Counted from the stretch's first letter, positions 22,515-34,639 are shown. The stretch: DNA of 64,000 nucleotides from Isoetes taiwanensis (GCA_021234155.1 JAJEKV010000032.1:12602283-12666282); one strand, 5' to 3'. A program made the numbers and translations. Notes: a model not told the origin generated them from the sequence alone.

Positions 22515-22517
<3 letters not shown>
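20992..22517. other. Non-coding stretch ending in a poly-A tract
   Basis: A few short ORFs without recognisable content. Its right end leads into the 41-A tract at 22518, so part of it is probably a retroposed sequence. No target duplication was found around it. Confidence 0.4.
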
Positions 22518-22552
<35 letters not shown>

Positions 22553-22558
22553 ATAAGA
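22518..22558 (+). repeat. Poly-A tract, 41 A
   Basis: Uninterrupted run of A directly after CACCTTGCCTT. A run this long suggests the 3' end of a plus-strand retroposon (SINE, LINE or processed transcript). The matching 5' end was not located. Confidence 0.7.
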
Positions 22559-22893
22559 AATTATGCCATGAAAATCCAGCTTCTGGATGTGACCTTACAA
22601 AAAGTAAAAAGCAGCCCTTCAATTTCCAACCCTGGCTACGAGCATTCAACAAGCTCACATTTATCTGCATTAGGACATTTTTAGAATGCTCCATACCACA
22701 ATGATTTGGTCTCTACGTCATTTGAAACGTTTTTCCGAGCATTTGAGTGCCTAACGTAATTGAATGCTGAATCTAATGTGCCGTAGAATAGCTACTCAAA
22801 AGACTGTCCATATGGCATAAACGGTAAGAACAAGCCCTTCAATTGAGTTTCGAAGTTTCATCAATGTTCAAGTTAAATCGGGTATCATCCTAG

Positions 22894-24969
22894 ATGAGCA
22901 GATCGAAGATTAGGGTTCAAAGTCAGAGGTGTCCCGAAAACTTGAAGAAGTGGGAATGGTTATCCCAATCACTTAATATCCTAGATGTTAAGCAGCAGCA
23001 GCAGCAGCAGCAGCAGGATGTTGTTCTGTCTAATGGCCATGCTCTGAGCTTCTTGAAAGAGTGCAAAAAGCTTCAGGACCCCTATTTAGGTAGGCGCTTG
23101 TATTCCCTGTTTATCCAAGAGGGAATTGAATCTGTTGCTATATTGTCTAACCATTTGATTAGTCTTTTTTGCTCTTATGGAAGCCTGGTTGAGGCAAACC
23201 AAGCATTTGACAAGGTATTTCAGCCGGATCAGTTTTCATGGCATGCAATTATTGACAGCCATGCTAAACTTGGGGATGGTGACATAGGCATTCAATTATT
23301 TTATAGAATGAAGCATGATGTTGCTGAGCCAGATGAGTTCACGTTTTCTAGCATTCTTAAATCTTGCCGTGACTTAGGTTCCATAGAGCATGGTAGGAAT
23401 ATTCATCAGCTGGTTTTACAAAATGGATTTCAACTTGATATTGTAGTCGGAAGTACCCTTATACACATGTATGCTGAATGTGGAAGCTTGGAAGAGTCAC
23501 AGAAAGCATTTGACAGATTACCCAATCCTGATGTGGTGGCATGGGCTGCAATTATTGCAGCATATGCCGAGCATGAGAAAGGCCTACTCGCATTGCAACA
23601 TTTTGAGGAAATGCAGCTTCAAGGGAAAAAGCCAAGCAAAGGCACATTTTTGAATGCCCTCAAAGCATGCACTCTCACTGGGATCATAACGCAATGTAGA
23701 AAGATCCATGAGCACATTATTTTACATGGTCTGCAATTTGATTTAATGGTAGGCACTACTCTTCTTAACATGTATTCTAAATGTGGAAGCTTGGTTGAAG
23801 CCCGTCGAGTTTTTGACATATTGCCTTGTTTGAATGTGGTTGCATGTTGTGCCATGATTACAGGATATGTTCAGCATGGCAAAGGGTTTCTTGCAATAGA
23901 ATGCTTTGAAAATATGGTGCTCCAAGGTGTAAGGCCCGACAGAGTCACATATATAGGCATCTTAAAGGCATTCGGCTGCATTTGTGACTTGAGTCATGGC
24001 AGACAAATGCATGAACAGATTGTGGACACGGATCTTCAGAACGAGATAATGGTGGGAAGTACACTTGTGGATATGTATGCTAAATGTGGAAGCTTGGAGG
24101 AGGCAGAGAATGTGTTTGAGAAGCTGCCAGTCAAAAATGTTGTCACTTGGGGAGCAATGATTGCAGGATGCACTGAGCTCAATGAAAACCTCCTAGCATT
24201 GGAATATTTTGGAAGGATGCAGAATGACAGAATATATCCTAATGAAATTATTTATTCTACGATCTTTAAAGCATGTAGCAATGTAGGTGCTATAGAGCTG
24301 GGCAGGTCCATTCATAAGCAGATTCTTGTGGATAAAATCCAATTTGATGTAATCGTGGGAAATAGTCTTATTGATATGTATGCCAAATGTGGATGCTTGG
24401 AGGAAGCTTGGGAGGTCTTTGACAAATTACCATATCAAACTATGGTGTCATGGGGTACAATGATTGCTGGGTATGCCCAGCTTGGTGAGGCAATGTCAGC
24501 TGTTCAGTGCTGCAGGGACATGGAATTCCATGGTATTGAAGCAAATGACATAGTATTCACTGGTATCCTCACTGCAATTAGTCGCACTGGCCTGGTTGAA
24601 GAAGGGCTTTGGTATTTCGAAAATGTATCGGCAGACAACATCATCAGGCTGAACGTAAGCCACGCTACTTGTTTGCTGGATCTTTTGGGATATGCAGGAA
24701 TTTTTAATGAGGTAAACAACTTACTTATTAAACTAAACATGCAACTTGATACCTTTTTCTGGACAACTTTGCTTAGTGGGTGCAGAATACACTGCAACGT
24801 GGAGCTAGGCAGACTATGTTTTGAGAAACTTGTTGGGTTAAATTCCTCTTGCCCTGCAGCATATGCCCTCATGTCAAACATTTATGCCAATGCTCACATG
24901 AAAGATGATGTAATTAAAATTGATACTATGAAAAGATTAGCAGGTATTGAGTGGGAGGAGATGGACTGA
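22894..24969 (+). CDS. PLS-type pentatricopeptide repeat protein, intronless, no DYW domain
   Basis: A 691-residue ORF without introns, as usual for plant PPR genes. These are organellar RNA-binding proteins; each repeat contacts about one RNA base. Residues 1-45 are basic and carry a run of eight Gln (CAG repeat near 22992), possibly after a targeting peptide. From about residue 55 come tandem P, L and S motifs, for example VGSTLIHMYAECGSLEESQK, NVVTWGAMIAGC and VGNSLIDMYAKCGCLEEAWE, spaced about 100 residues per triplet. The C-terminus has an E-like motif (FFWTTLLSGCRIHCNVELG, YALMSNIYANA) and stops soon after IEWEEMD, so the E+/DYW cytidine-deaminase region is absent. It could be an editing factor that recruits a DYW partner, or a splicing or stability factor. 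The start ATG at 22894 is the first in frame. Short PPR fragments at 37505 and 44466 come from another family member. Confidence 0.9.
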   Translation: MSRSKIRVQSQRCPENLKKWEWLSQSLNILDVKQQQQQQQQDVVLSNGHALSFLKECKKLQDPYLGRRLYSLFIQEGIESVAILSNHLISLFCSYGSLVEANQAFDKVFQPDQFSWHAIIDSHAKLGDGDIGIQLFYRMKHDVAEPDEFTFSSILKSCRDLGSIEHGRNIHQLVLQNGFQLDIVVGSTLIHMYAECGSLEESQKAFDRLPNPDVVAWAAIIAAYAEHEKGLLALQHFEEMQLQGKKPSKGTFLNALKACTLTGIITQCRKIHEHIILHGLQFDLMVGTTLLNMYSKCGSLVEARRVFDILPCLNVVACCAMITGYVQHGKGFLAIECFENMVLQGVRPDRVTYIGILKAFGCICDLSHGRQMHEQIVDTDLQNEIMVGSTLVDMYAKCGSLEEAENVFEKLPVKNVVTWGAMIAGCTELNENLLALEYFGRMQNDRIYPNEIIYSTIFKACSNVGAIELGRSIHKQILVDKIQFDVIVGNSLIDMYAKCGCLEEAWEVFDKLPYQTMVSWGTMIAGYAQLGEAMSAVQCCRDMEFHGIEANDIVFTGILTAISRTGLVEEGLWYFENVSADNIIRLNVSHATCLLDLLGYAGIFNEVNNLLIKLNMQLDTFFWTTLLSGCRIHCNVELGRLCFEKLVGLNSSCPAAYALMSNIYANAHMKDDVIKIDTMKRLAGIEWEEMD

Positions 24970-25023
24970 AGTGATAATACAATAGGGACCAGCATATAAT
25001 TCCCTTTCCTGCAAGTAAGATTT

Positions 25024-25096
25024 GATTCCAGGTGCTCTGATTCCAGGGTTCCATTTCGTAAAGAAGATTTGATTCCAGGGTTCCATTTCGTAAAGA
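25024..25096 (+). repeat. Tandem duplication downstream of the PPR gene
   Basis: GATTTGATTCCAGG and GGTTCCATTTCGTAAAGA occur twice in tandem, with extra TCTGATTCCAGG in the first unit. Lies in the presumed 3' flank of the PPR gene. Confidence 0.7.
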
Positions 25097-25875
25097 CATC
25101 ACGCTATCATGATGTAACGTTTTAGATTCGTTAGGAGCAATTTTGTTCTGAACATAATAGTCACTAGAAGTTCAACCCACAAAGCAACACTACATAAAAC
25201 TTTCAAGAACAAATTGCCGAACTTATATAAATTTAATACATAAAGTAAAACTCATAGTAACTCGCATTAGAGAAACATCCATGTTAACCATATGTTATTT
25301 GCTAACATTGTGAAGCCCTTTCAACCTTAACAAGATTGTGCAATACCATATGCCTCCAAACACAACCAAGATTACTCTTGCTATAAAACTACTCAATTTC
25401 CATTCATGAGAGCTCCTATGAGTAGTGAAATCCCTTGGCTTTTAGCGCACCAAACTTGGTAACCATTGTGCCAAGTGTACTCGATAGCATAAGTTTGGAT
25501 TCAAAGATATCAGATTGTGACGCACCCATGAACAAGCAAAAAGGCAATCCGCTGGGTAAAACAAACAAAACAATATAGAAAAAAATTCGAGAAAATTTGA
25601 CCTCACAGAACAGAACCATCTGCTGCACTTGCCCTCCTGTTCACCATCGACCAACAAATCATATGGTGATGCGCACCGCCCCGGGGTCTCGGGGTTAGGT
25701 CTCAAGAAGAGCATTTTTATACGACCCAGATATTTTTTAATATCATACTATCTTTGTCAACATTGCTCTTTGGGCTTGGAATACCTTCATCTATTGACCA
25801 GAACAGTACATGTAATTTATATCAGCACGTCATTACTTCGGGATCCTAAGAACTTGATAGGAATAATGTCCTCAA

Positions 25876-26226
25876 CACAGGACATTTCGGTAGAGGTAAT
25901 GTTCGCCCGTAGGCCCTTACGCGGGGTAAGGACCTGGCGAGCCCGGCAGGGCGAGCCTGGTCCGCACCCCGCGTAAGGGCCTGCGGCGAACATTTCCTCA
26001 CGTAAAGTTCAGGGGGAAGATATTTCTTGCCACGTGGCGTCATCGTAGCCACAAAAAGTTGATTACTCCGTTATCAGCCAGCATCGGAGGAGATGAAGCC
26101 AACATCGGAGGAGAGGAAGCGATTATCTGTTGTAATCTAGGCCTGAAATATGGCGAAATATCTTCCCCCTGAACTTTACGTAGGCTATAGGGTGAGCTGG
26201 CCCTTACCATCCGAAATGTTCTGTGC
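25876..26226. repeat. Compound foldback/MITE-like element with two hairpins
   Basis: Outer inverted ends CACAGGACATTTCGG (25876) and CCGAAATGTTCTGTG (26211) bracket two further inverted repeats: a GC-rich hairpin 25898-25994 (arms AATGTTCGCC... and ...GGCGAACATT with a second pair GGCCCTTACGCGGGGT) and a 28-bp arm pair at 25998-26025 and 26155-26183 built on AAAGTTCAGGGGGAAGATAT. No unambiguous target duplication was seen. A composite non-autonomous DNA element is the likeliest reading. Confidence 0.65.
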
Positions 26227-26823
26227 GTAGACATTTACCAATGTAAGGTCACGGTGGAGGCCATTTCGAGGCCATTTTGCTTCAGTGGGAGGCATCAATG
26301 CGGCGTCCAGGTCTCACAGTAAACACTCAAGATCTTATCAGAACTAATCCAGGCCCGAAATGCCAGCATCCACCTGATCTTTACTTCATAAGATGGTACA
26401 AAAAGCCATATTGACATGCACCCTGAGCACAATGGACCCAAAATAACAGTAGAATAGAATAGATAATGCCAAATAGAGGTAAATCAATATCAATATTGAC
26501 GTGCAACAAATAACAGATTTCAGAAATTCAAAGCTAAAGTAGTCCTGCCTATCATGAGTAACTAGAAAAAAAAATCCATTAACACTCAGTTTCTTACAAA
26601 ATCGTATTCAGAGTTTCACTACCCAGATCATAAATGAATGTTTCCATTCTACACATTGGGTCGAAGCAACTTCACTCCATAGGTTACACCACACAATCAG
26701 CTCTTTGGGAGAACGATCTTTTGCCCTCATAAGGAGTTCCTACCTTGGTCAGATTCAGCATATCATATGCAGCAATTAATTGCTCAAGTTATACACCATA
26801 ATATACAATGCACATATTTCCCT

Positions 26824-28618
26824 TCAGATCAAATCTGCAACATTCATCGGCATTTCATCGATTTGTGTACTGTAATACTGTTCGATGTCGCGAAGAATTT
26901 TAATATCATCACTTCGAACAAAGTTAATAGCAACACCCTGCAGACAATTGAGTTGTTCAAAATCAAGTAACATGCACTCATACCAATTAAATTCATTTGT
27001 TATTACCTTCCGTCCAAAACGACCAGAGCGTCCAATGCGATGAATATACAGCTCTCTGTTATTGGGAAGATCATAGTTGATGACGAGAGAAACCTGAGCA
27101 TGTGAAAAATGTCAATAACCACTAACATAAGATGAATTGTGGAAAAAGTGGAAATCTTTTCTTTACCTGTTGCACGTCTAGACCTCGTGCCCAGACATCT
27201 GTTGTTATAAGCACACGTGTTGTGCCTGACCTGAACTCAGACATAATTGTATCTCTTTCTTTTTGTGGCATCTCACCATGCATGGAGGAAACAGTAAAAT
27301 TGTTACTCCGCATCTTCTCTGTCAGCCATTCAACCTGAATTTGAAGGATTGTCAAATAACGTGACCTTGCCAAAATAAATATGAAAATTAAGCAAAGAAA
27401 TGGACCTTTCTTTTTGTATTACAAAATATGACAGCCTGCGTTATCGTCAAAGTATCATAAAGATCACACAGTGTATCAAACTTCCATTCTTCACGCTCAA
27501 CGGCGACAAAGAATTGTTTGATGCCCTGCACAGATTACATATGCATTCTTAGAGATAGATTTCTTTCAAGACACGTTTAACAAATGCAGTTATAATGTTT
27601 TTGCGAAGGGAACAGCCGAACTAATGATTATTAGCTGAACACGGGATTGCCATACCTCAAGTGTCAATTCATCACGCTTCACAAGTATGCGTACTGGATC
27701 AGTCATAAATTTATTTGTCATTTCCAAAATTTCATGAGGCAATGTGGCTGAGACCAAAACCACCTGCATAAATGCATATTGTGATCATAGGAAAATTAGA
27801 CACTGTAAAAAATTTGACATCCTACCTGTAGTTCTGGTGGCAAATAACGGTAGACATCATAAATTTGGTCCTTGAAACCTCGGCTCAGCATTTCATCTGA
27901 CTCATCCTATGATATAATAAACAGAAGTTCTTATAGTGCCAATCACTTGCATAAGCTATAAAGAAGAACTTACCAACACTAGAAGTTTGATTGCTCGTGT
28001 CCGTAGCGTCCTCCTTTTAATCATGTCATAAACCCTTCCTGGCGTGCCGGACACCACATGGACGCCGTATTCTAACTTTCTAATATCTTCCCCAATGCTT
28101 TTTCCTCCTATACATGCATGAGCCTGTATATTCATATGATCTCCAATTGCCAAAATTACTTTTTCAGTCTGTGTGGCGAGTTCCCGAGTGGGAGACAGGA
28201 TAAGAGCTTGTATTCTAATCAAACAAAGACACACAAAATTAGGGCATGTAGAATCTAGGTTTCAATAAACACCATCGTGTAAGGAAAAGAAGGCATACTC
28301 GCGAGAGCTTGTATCAATGATTTGGCAAACAGCTAAAGCAATCATGGACGTCTTTCCTGTTCCCGATTGTGCCTGTGCGATAACATCCCGCCCACTTATC
28401 ATGGGCAAGATAGCCCGCTGCTGAATGGCAGATGGTTTTTCGAAGCCATAGGCATAGATTCCACGCAAAAGATCCTCGTGTATGCCCATCTTGTCAAAGC
28501 TCGAAATAGCCTCGACACCAGGGCTTGTGTCAAAAACAATGTGTTCGTGATTACCTTCGTCTGCCATACCCGCAGCATTGGTGTTGGAACGCCCTTTGCC
28601 CAAGCCGGCGTTCGCCAT
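26824..28618 (-). CDS. EIF4A3: eIF4A-III-type DEAD-box RNA helicase (exon junction complex)
   Basis: Eight minus-strand exons with GT-AG junctions keep one frame: 28618-28299, 28214-27974, 27906-27826, 27763-27656, 27525-27406, 27334-27167, 27093-27007, 26937-26824. They total 1,239 nt, 412 residues, the usual eIF4A-III length. Visible motifs are the Q motif ([10 protein letters not shown]), Walker A (AQSGTGKT), [14 protein letters not shown], motif II as [21 protein letters not shown] and [11 protein letters not shown], and the protein ends MPMNVADLI. The N-terminal [12 protein letters not shown] and the [14 protein letters not shown] stretch identify the plant eIF4A-III branch rather than the translation factor eIF4A. 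The product is the ATP-dependent RNA clamp of the exon junction complex in the nucleus. All motifs are intact, so it should be functional. UTRs were not resolved. Confidence 0.95.
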
Positions 28619-29499
28619 AGCTAGCTCGCTCGAACACTTCCTTGTGTTTATGTTTTAGGGCACTTTTCCAAAAGACCCTAGAGCTTTAAGCTTTCCTGGC
28701 TACGTTAAATAGGGATAATATATTTCTACCCAAACTATTTGATAAGGTCACGAGCTACGTAATGCTGACTATTTCAAGGTAGCATTCAAGGAAGTATTTG
28801 CATTTCCAACGGGCACTATCCAATAGCCATTCCTTTGAGGCTTGTAATTTGTTGAAATAGTGTATGCATGATTATTACGTCGTCTTCTGAATGTACTCAT
28901 AATATGATTTTGCCCTAGATAAATATTTTTTGCTAACATTTCATAGTTTGCTAGACTGAGTTTTTAGAATAGAATAGATTTTTTAACGTTCACGAAGACT
29001 AATAGGCCATGGAACCCATATAATGAGCTAGTACAACGATTATTAGGGCCAGATTCGACTTTGGAAGATAGATGAGTGGCATATAAGCCTCAATCAATTT
29101 TGTTGCGACATGGCATAACTGACGCTTGCCGTCTAATTCCATTGCAGCAGTTAGCAATTATCAAAACATTCACCAAAAAACCAAAAACACTCCTGCTTAA
29201 CTCCAAAACACTGGATTAATTGGCAGGGGTGATCCCTTGTCAGTTGTGACAGACGAATCTTGCCGTAGATTAAGTGAGAGAGCAATCTTGAAAATCTATT
29301 TGAAACTACCTACTGCCGCAAATAGAATCACACAGATCGTCGTTCTTAAAAAAAGGAGGTGGACGTTGAGATTTTTTAAAGAAGTGCCACTGCTGCAAAA
29401 AAACGCATGACTCGAAAGGTCTTCAAGAAGTAATGATGATAAGTTTGTACAATGAAGATCATAGTGGTTGTTAATGGCTCAATAATTGAGGACGCGCAT
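28619..29499. other. Upstream flank of eIF4A-III, nothing recognised
   Basis: Presumed promoter and 5' UTR of the minus-strand helicase gene in the first few hundred bases. No convincing TATA box or conserved element was picked out; the rest is featureless AT-rich sequence. Confidence 0.4.
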
Positions 29500-29802
29500 C
29501 TAGATATATAATGGCAAGTCATTCACATATCTCTGAGAAGTTGTGGATGTAATGTTAATATCAAAAAATAATTCCTGATCATCATAAAAGCGGGACCAGG
29601 ATCTCAAAAGTGTATAGTTTTCATCCTCAATAATCTTTAACTGGCAACATGCACATAGTCTCGCTTCTCGTGGCAATCGCGGTTGCTTCCACCTACATGT
29701 TTGACTATGTAGCTTGTGAGACTCTGTACGAATCAATGCAATATGTACACGTTTTTTTATGAACGAATAAGGAAGCAAATAAGCGTGTAATCCTTTTGCC
29801 AA
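29500..29802 (-). mobile_element. LINE 3'-end fragment
   Basis: Minus-strand ORF with AYLLPYSFIKKRVHIALIRT then LPREARLCACCQLKIIEDEN, the cysteine-containing zf-RVT-like tail of plant LINE ORF2. VHIALIRTESHKLH parallels RILIASIRTGAHRLRM in the LINE at 18547-20091, so it is probably the same family. Only the tail is present. Confidence 0.65.
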
Positions 29803-32800
29803 AGTGGGGTTTATATGTGCTTAATAATGACTAATTTTAATTTGGGACAAGGCATGTGCATGAATAAAAGAGCGGAGGTGAAGACTAAGATAGGTAAGGT
29901 CGGGTCAAGCCATCAGAGAAGAAGGGGGTGGTTGAAAAAAAATGACCATCTAGATGTTGTTCCCAAAGCTGAGGATCAAAACTTGCAAACATTATGCATT
30001 GTTATTGTTGCACAGACCAATGGGTAAACCATGCACTACAATGCTCTTTCTAAAACGTTTTCAAATGTTGCGGAGATTCGGTACCTATCGACGTCCATGT
30101 CATGCACCCTTTTGGGTTGCCTCTAAAGGGCAAATACTCGACCATATGGGTAAAGGCCATATTTTGGATATATGCTAATATATACCTGAATACTCCATGT
30201 GACTGACCTAAACCTGTTGTTGCAAATAATTGGCTCGTAGCTATCACATGGCTATCTGATATGCTTACAATGACGGGGAAGAAAGAGCTCTCGAGATGCA
30301 GTGAATGCAGAGGTATTGGACGAAGTAGGAAATGAGCAATAAGGGAATAAAGATGGAGCTGAAAAATCAACAAAATAAGAGAATGAAGGAGGCAACTTTG
30401 CTAGCACTGCTGCTTGCTTGAAAGTCATTGCCATTTTACCTCTCAATAAATATATAGGGTAAGTAAGAACTTGGACTTTAGATTTAGTCATTCGTTCACT
30501 GGTCACTACTTCACACTCTGTTCCTGATCCATCTTCGTGACAAAAAGACACTTCGTTCTTCACATGTATAGATACAGTGTATAAGTTGGGGTATGATCCT
30601 AGAAAATTCAAGTGATAATTCTTGTTATGAAGAATAGTTATGAATGACAATATGGCATTGCACAAAGGCAGAAGTGTAAATGAACAAGAAATATTTTGAG
30701 TTGCCATTATATATAGCATGACTATATGGAGAATCCTTGTGGAAAAATGGCCGACCATATTGGAAGAAGGCATTCACAAGAAATATTGTTGTCCGTGACA
30801 GATTTTGTTGGCAAATTTTGCACTCGGACAGAGCTGTAAATTTGAAAACTTAAGGCTTAGGCAGAAGAACTAGCTATTGGAAGCTGAAGATCACATGGAG
30901 GAAGTTGTCTTTCATGACCTGCTACTAATTCATCAAAAAAGTATGTGAAAAAGGACCATAGCTTCTACATATATTACAATAAATTCTCTTCAACTCAACA
31001 AGATGCTCAAGTCGTAAAATGTAATAACTTATTTGCAGTTGGTTAAACCTAACAAAATAAGCTTCTGATGAATTCCTGATTGTCATAGATGAAAACTGGA
31101 ACAATGCTCTGCTATTCCATTTTACTTCAAAAAAAGAAAAAATCTAACTGGAAATTGGTCCATTGCAAAAATAGTAAGCTTCATACACCTCATTATACAA
31201 GATTTTAAAACAAACATTGAACCGCTATTTAGGGTTGTGGTTCTTTGAGGAAATCAATGTTCTAGCCTACAAGCATAAGGTAAATTTGAAATGAACAATA
31301 TGAGAGCTTCGAATTGTAAGATTAACTTTCTATTCTTAGTCAGCTGCCTGTTAAAAGAGCACTGGAATTGTAAAGGCACAGGCTAGTGAAATGTTTGACA
31401 TAATTATGAGTTATAATGATGATCACTTTCAATAAGTAGACATGAAGGCACTTTCGTATGAAAAATTATAGACCTAGTGCAGAAGCTACGTAGCCTACAT
31501 TTCTCAAGTGGGATCATGCAATTGAATCAGCTCTGCCCTGCAAGCTATTGATGGGCATTGCGACATTATTCATTTATGCTTAAGACAATTTTCAAGTTAT
31601 GCTCCAATATATGTTAGAAAAAAATATCATTGACTCGATTATTGTTGGTCTTGCAGAGATAAATAATTGAGATTTGTATTTATTTTATTATATATTATTA
31701 TAACTTCGTGTAATACACCTATTGGTTAAGAAAAAGTACATTGAATGACTCGTCGATGAACAATCATGTTAATTCCAAATCATAATAAAGCCTCTTTCAA
31801 ATTGAAGTTCTTGCGCAATGCTTTTTATGCCATATGATAAGATCTGCTAATAGTTCATCTCTTTTAGATGGTTTTGGCCCAGATATTCTTGCGTGTTCTG
31901 AAGATGGGAGCATGATGAAAACGGAATATGTCGTATGCATTTTCTGTGAAAAAAAAAAGGGGAAAAAGTTCTAGTACATACTTATGTGCACTTTTGACCA
32001 TATTTTATAGGTATAGTCTGCAGTGTACAACATGGAATGGACATCTTAGAGCTGTAATATGAAGTAAGTGCACAATCTTACGTCTCTAAGAAATGTTGGA
32101 TTTCAACTCTATGGAAAGTTTATTACTAATTATTTGTTCAAATATTAGATGGATGATATATTATCACACTACTAAAGACGAGCACAAGTGGTGAACCCTG
32201 CTCTTTGATTGAAAGTGTGTCAGATATGGATGATGGTTCAACCTTATTATTTGAAAGCCATTCTAGCTATCTTCAGGACTGATGAGCACTACTACTAGTG
32301 AGATGTGAATTAACTGGATTTGCTTAGGAATTTACAATGTTAGAAACACATTGGCCATTCCACAAGTTTAGGAAACAATTGTAAAGGAGCTAAGAATGCT
32401 TATAACTTGATAGCCTTGATGTTGTAATGTCTTCAGGTTTGTGTAGTATTGATTGCATCTTTGAAAATTTAAGTGTTGAAACCTAATATATAGGCATGTT
32501 CTGATTCTAATAAGGTCTATAGGAGTACTTTACAACCATCTAGTTTTATGACTAGATAATTGCTTCTACAAGTAGCAAATAGCCGATTTGGATTGTGTAT
32601 TGAATCTGTAGCACTATATTTTGATGTGAATCTTGACGATTGTTGACGCTAGAATGGAGCAACTTTCAGATTGTTTAGAGGTTGGTGATTTTGATGGACT
32701 ATTATTGTCGGAGATTATGTATCTTGTCTAAACATGTCTAAAATTGAGTTGGTATAGTTTAGAATCTTCTAGAATTTATCAAAAGCAATAGAAAAGATAT

Positions 32801-32987
32801 GTCTAGAGTGGTAAGTGGCTTATTAGGTACCACACAATGGACACAAACAAAAGAAATAAATTATATTTATGTTGCTAGCTCGTATTCATGTATTTGTAAC
32901 TAGCTTTGAACATTTTGTCTCTGTTCAAAGGTTCCGTCCATAGAGGCCCATTATTAGATAAGAGAAATTGTTATTCCCGAGCTTGAT
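29803..32987. other. Long non-coding stretch
   Basis: AT-rich sequence with scattered short ORFs that show no family features. No RNA gene, tandem array or clear element end was seen. It may hold old, unrecognisable transposon sequence. Confidence 0.45.
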
Positions 32988-33222
32988 ATCAAAGAATTCT
33001 GGGAGAATTTTACATTCAGGACTCTATAACTACTTATCCTTTTATTATCCTTTTGATGTTTTAATTGTGCTATGAGGCTCTGTACTGGTTATAAACTTCT
33101 ATCTTTGGCATGCTTCTGTATCAGAAAGCATGTTCTTTGCTATGTACTTGAGATTTTATAATTAATGATAAAACCATCTCTTACTCTCAAAAAATAAAAG
33201 AAAAAAAAAATCAAAGAATTCT
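32988..33222 (+). mobile_element. Short retroposon with 13-bp target duplication and A-rich tail
   Basis: ATCAAAGAATTCT occurs at 32988-33000 and again at 33210-33222. The intervening 209 bp ends in AAAATAAAAG and a run of A, as expected for LINE-mediated insertion of a short RNA. The body shows no tRNA-like A/B boxes by eye, so it may be a processed transcript end rather than a SINE. The perfect duplication implies a fairly recent insertion. Confidence 0.75.
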
Positions 33223-33280
33223 ATCTGAAGGGAGCAATTTCTTTTGTCGATGGAATGCTAGTAAGTTTATTTTTTTTTAG

Positions 33281-33591
33281 ATGACACTATGCGTAAGGAT
33301 GGATGATGAACAGAGCCTATGTCTTTCGTTTAAGACTCCAGCTGGGACACCCATACTTCAATGTCTTGCTATTGATTGGTTCAAGGCAAACCACGAAGTT
33401 GGTCATATAACCTCCAGAGCTGCAAACATTATACAGGTATGCCTTTGTCACTATTAGGAATCTCAGATTTGACACGATAGAAATACCTTATGCAATCATT
33501 CCTGCAGAAAATATCTATGAATATTTTACTTTGTCACAAATACGAGAGTTCATTAGGAACTAATCCTGCAAAAGTTTATATCTCATGGTGA
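33281..33591 (+). pseudogene. Orphan two-exon coding remnant, unknown
   Basis: A T-rich tract ending TTTTTTTTAG precedes an open 52-codon stretch (33281-33436) that includes LCLSFKTPAGTPILQCLAID and WFKANHEVGHITSRA and ends CAG|GTATGC. A second stretch follows TCCTGCAG at 33508 in phase (HKYESSLGTNPAK) and stops at 33591. Codons and splice signals look genuine, but I do not recognise the protein and found no further exons. It could be the end of a gene disrupted by the retroposon just upstream, or a captured fragment. Confidence 0.4.
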
Positions 33592-33745
33592 GGTATTTTG
33601 CAAGGAAAAGCTTGTCATTCTACCTGCAGTGCCAGATATAACGATTGATAAGTCTTTGAATAGAAGCAACACATTTAAATTTATGTAGTTGCAATGTCAA
33701 TGTAATGTGCACAGGGGCCTCGGATTGTAACGAAGTCAATGGGAT

Positions 33746-33890
33746 CAAGGGATATTCTACTTGGAACATACTTGAGATGAACAAATGACGTGCTAGGTAC
33801 ACTCGTCAAATGACATGCAATAGAATCAAGGGATGTGCTACTTGAAAGCATACTTGAAATGAACAAACGACATGCTAGATATACTCATCA
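33746..33890 (+). repeat. Degenerate tandem repeat, about 70-bp unit, two copies
   Basis: Unit with ATCAAGGGAT, CTACTTG, ATACTTGA, ATGAACAAA, GCTAG and ACTC. Probably part of the LTR suggested by the primer-binding site at 34119. Confidence 0.65.
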
Positions 33891-33899
33891 CCCAACCAT

Positions 33900-34363
33900 G
33901 AGCTCAGCACATATACTAAATGTCCTCAGATCTCTCCTTCAAGCATCTGTATATGCCTCTAAACATGGATGCTCCATGCAATATACATAGGTGGATGCCT
34001 TAGGAGGCATGGAGCTGCCCGTTTGGCAGTGGCCCACTATGGCCCTTCCATAGAAGATGCTCAAGGGAGAGCTCTGAGGGCATTCAGTATCTGTTCATAT
34101 GTCATTTGTTCATTTCAGTGGTATCAGAGCATTAGCTTGTCATGGATGACTCCGCTGATCCCGGGGGTGCACACTACAAAAACTGTACAATACAGATGCG
34201 TGTATGGAAGAGGTGCTTTTTAAGGCATTTTTGTATGTATACATACGAAGCAAGTAAGTGGTCCAATCTGGTCGAGTACGTTAGGGGGAGGATTCAATGT
34301 TTACCCCCCAAAACATTCGTATACGTTAAGGGATCAAAGGTTATTTTTAAGTTGTATACATAA
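33900..34363 (+). mobile_element. LTR-retrotransposon remnant around a primer-binding site
   Basis: TGGTATCAGAGCA at 34119-34131 is the tRNA-iMet-complementary primer-binding site of plant LTR retrotransposons, placed one base after a CA that could end an LTR. A short ORF (34142-34363) opens MDDSADPGGAHYKN as a gag-like start but has no recognisable domain. No second LTR, protease, integrase or reverse transcriptase was found. The left limit is arbitrary. Confidence 0.5.
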
Positions 34364-34639
34364 AGAGCTCAAAGTAAAGGGTCGCTTCTATCCCGCCACT
34401 CGTCTTTCGTATAGTGTCAGAACGGCCTTCTCCCTTTCCTCTCCTCTCCTCTCCGGCCGCCATAGCTTCTTTGCAGCGGCTTTGCTTTATCTTACTCTAG
34501 GCGATGGTCGATTGGAGATCGAATTCCCTCTCACATTCCCTCTCACGTCCTCTGTAGCTCCATTTCAAGTCCACATTTGTGTGGGTTTGCTCTTTTCTCT
34601 AGTTTTTTCCATTTGATGTTTGCTGCATCTGGATAATGT

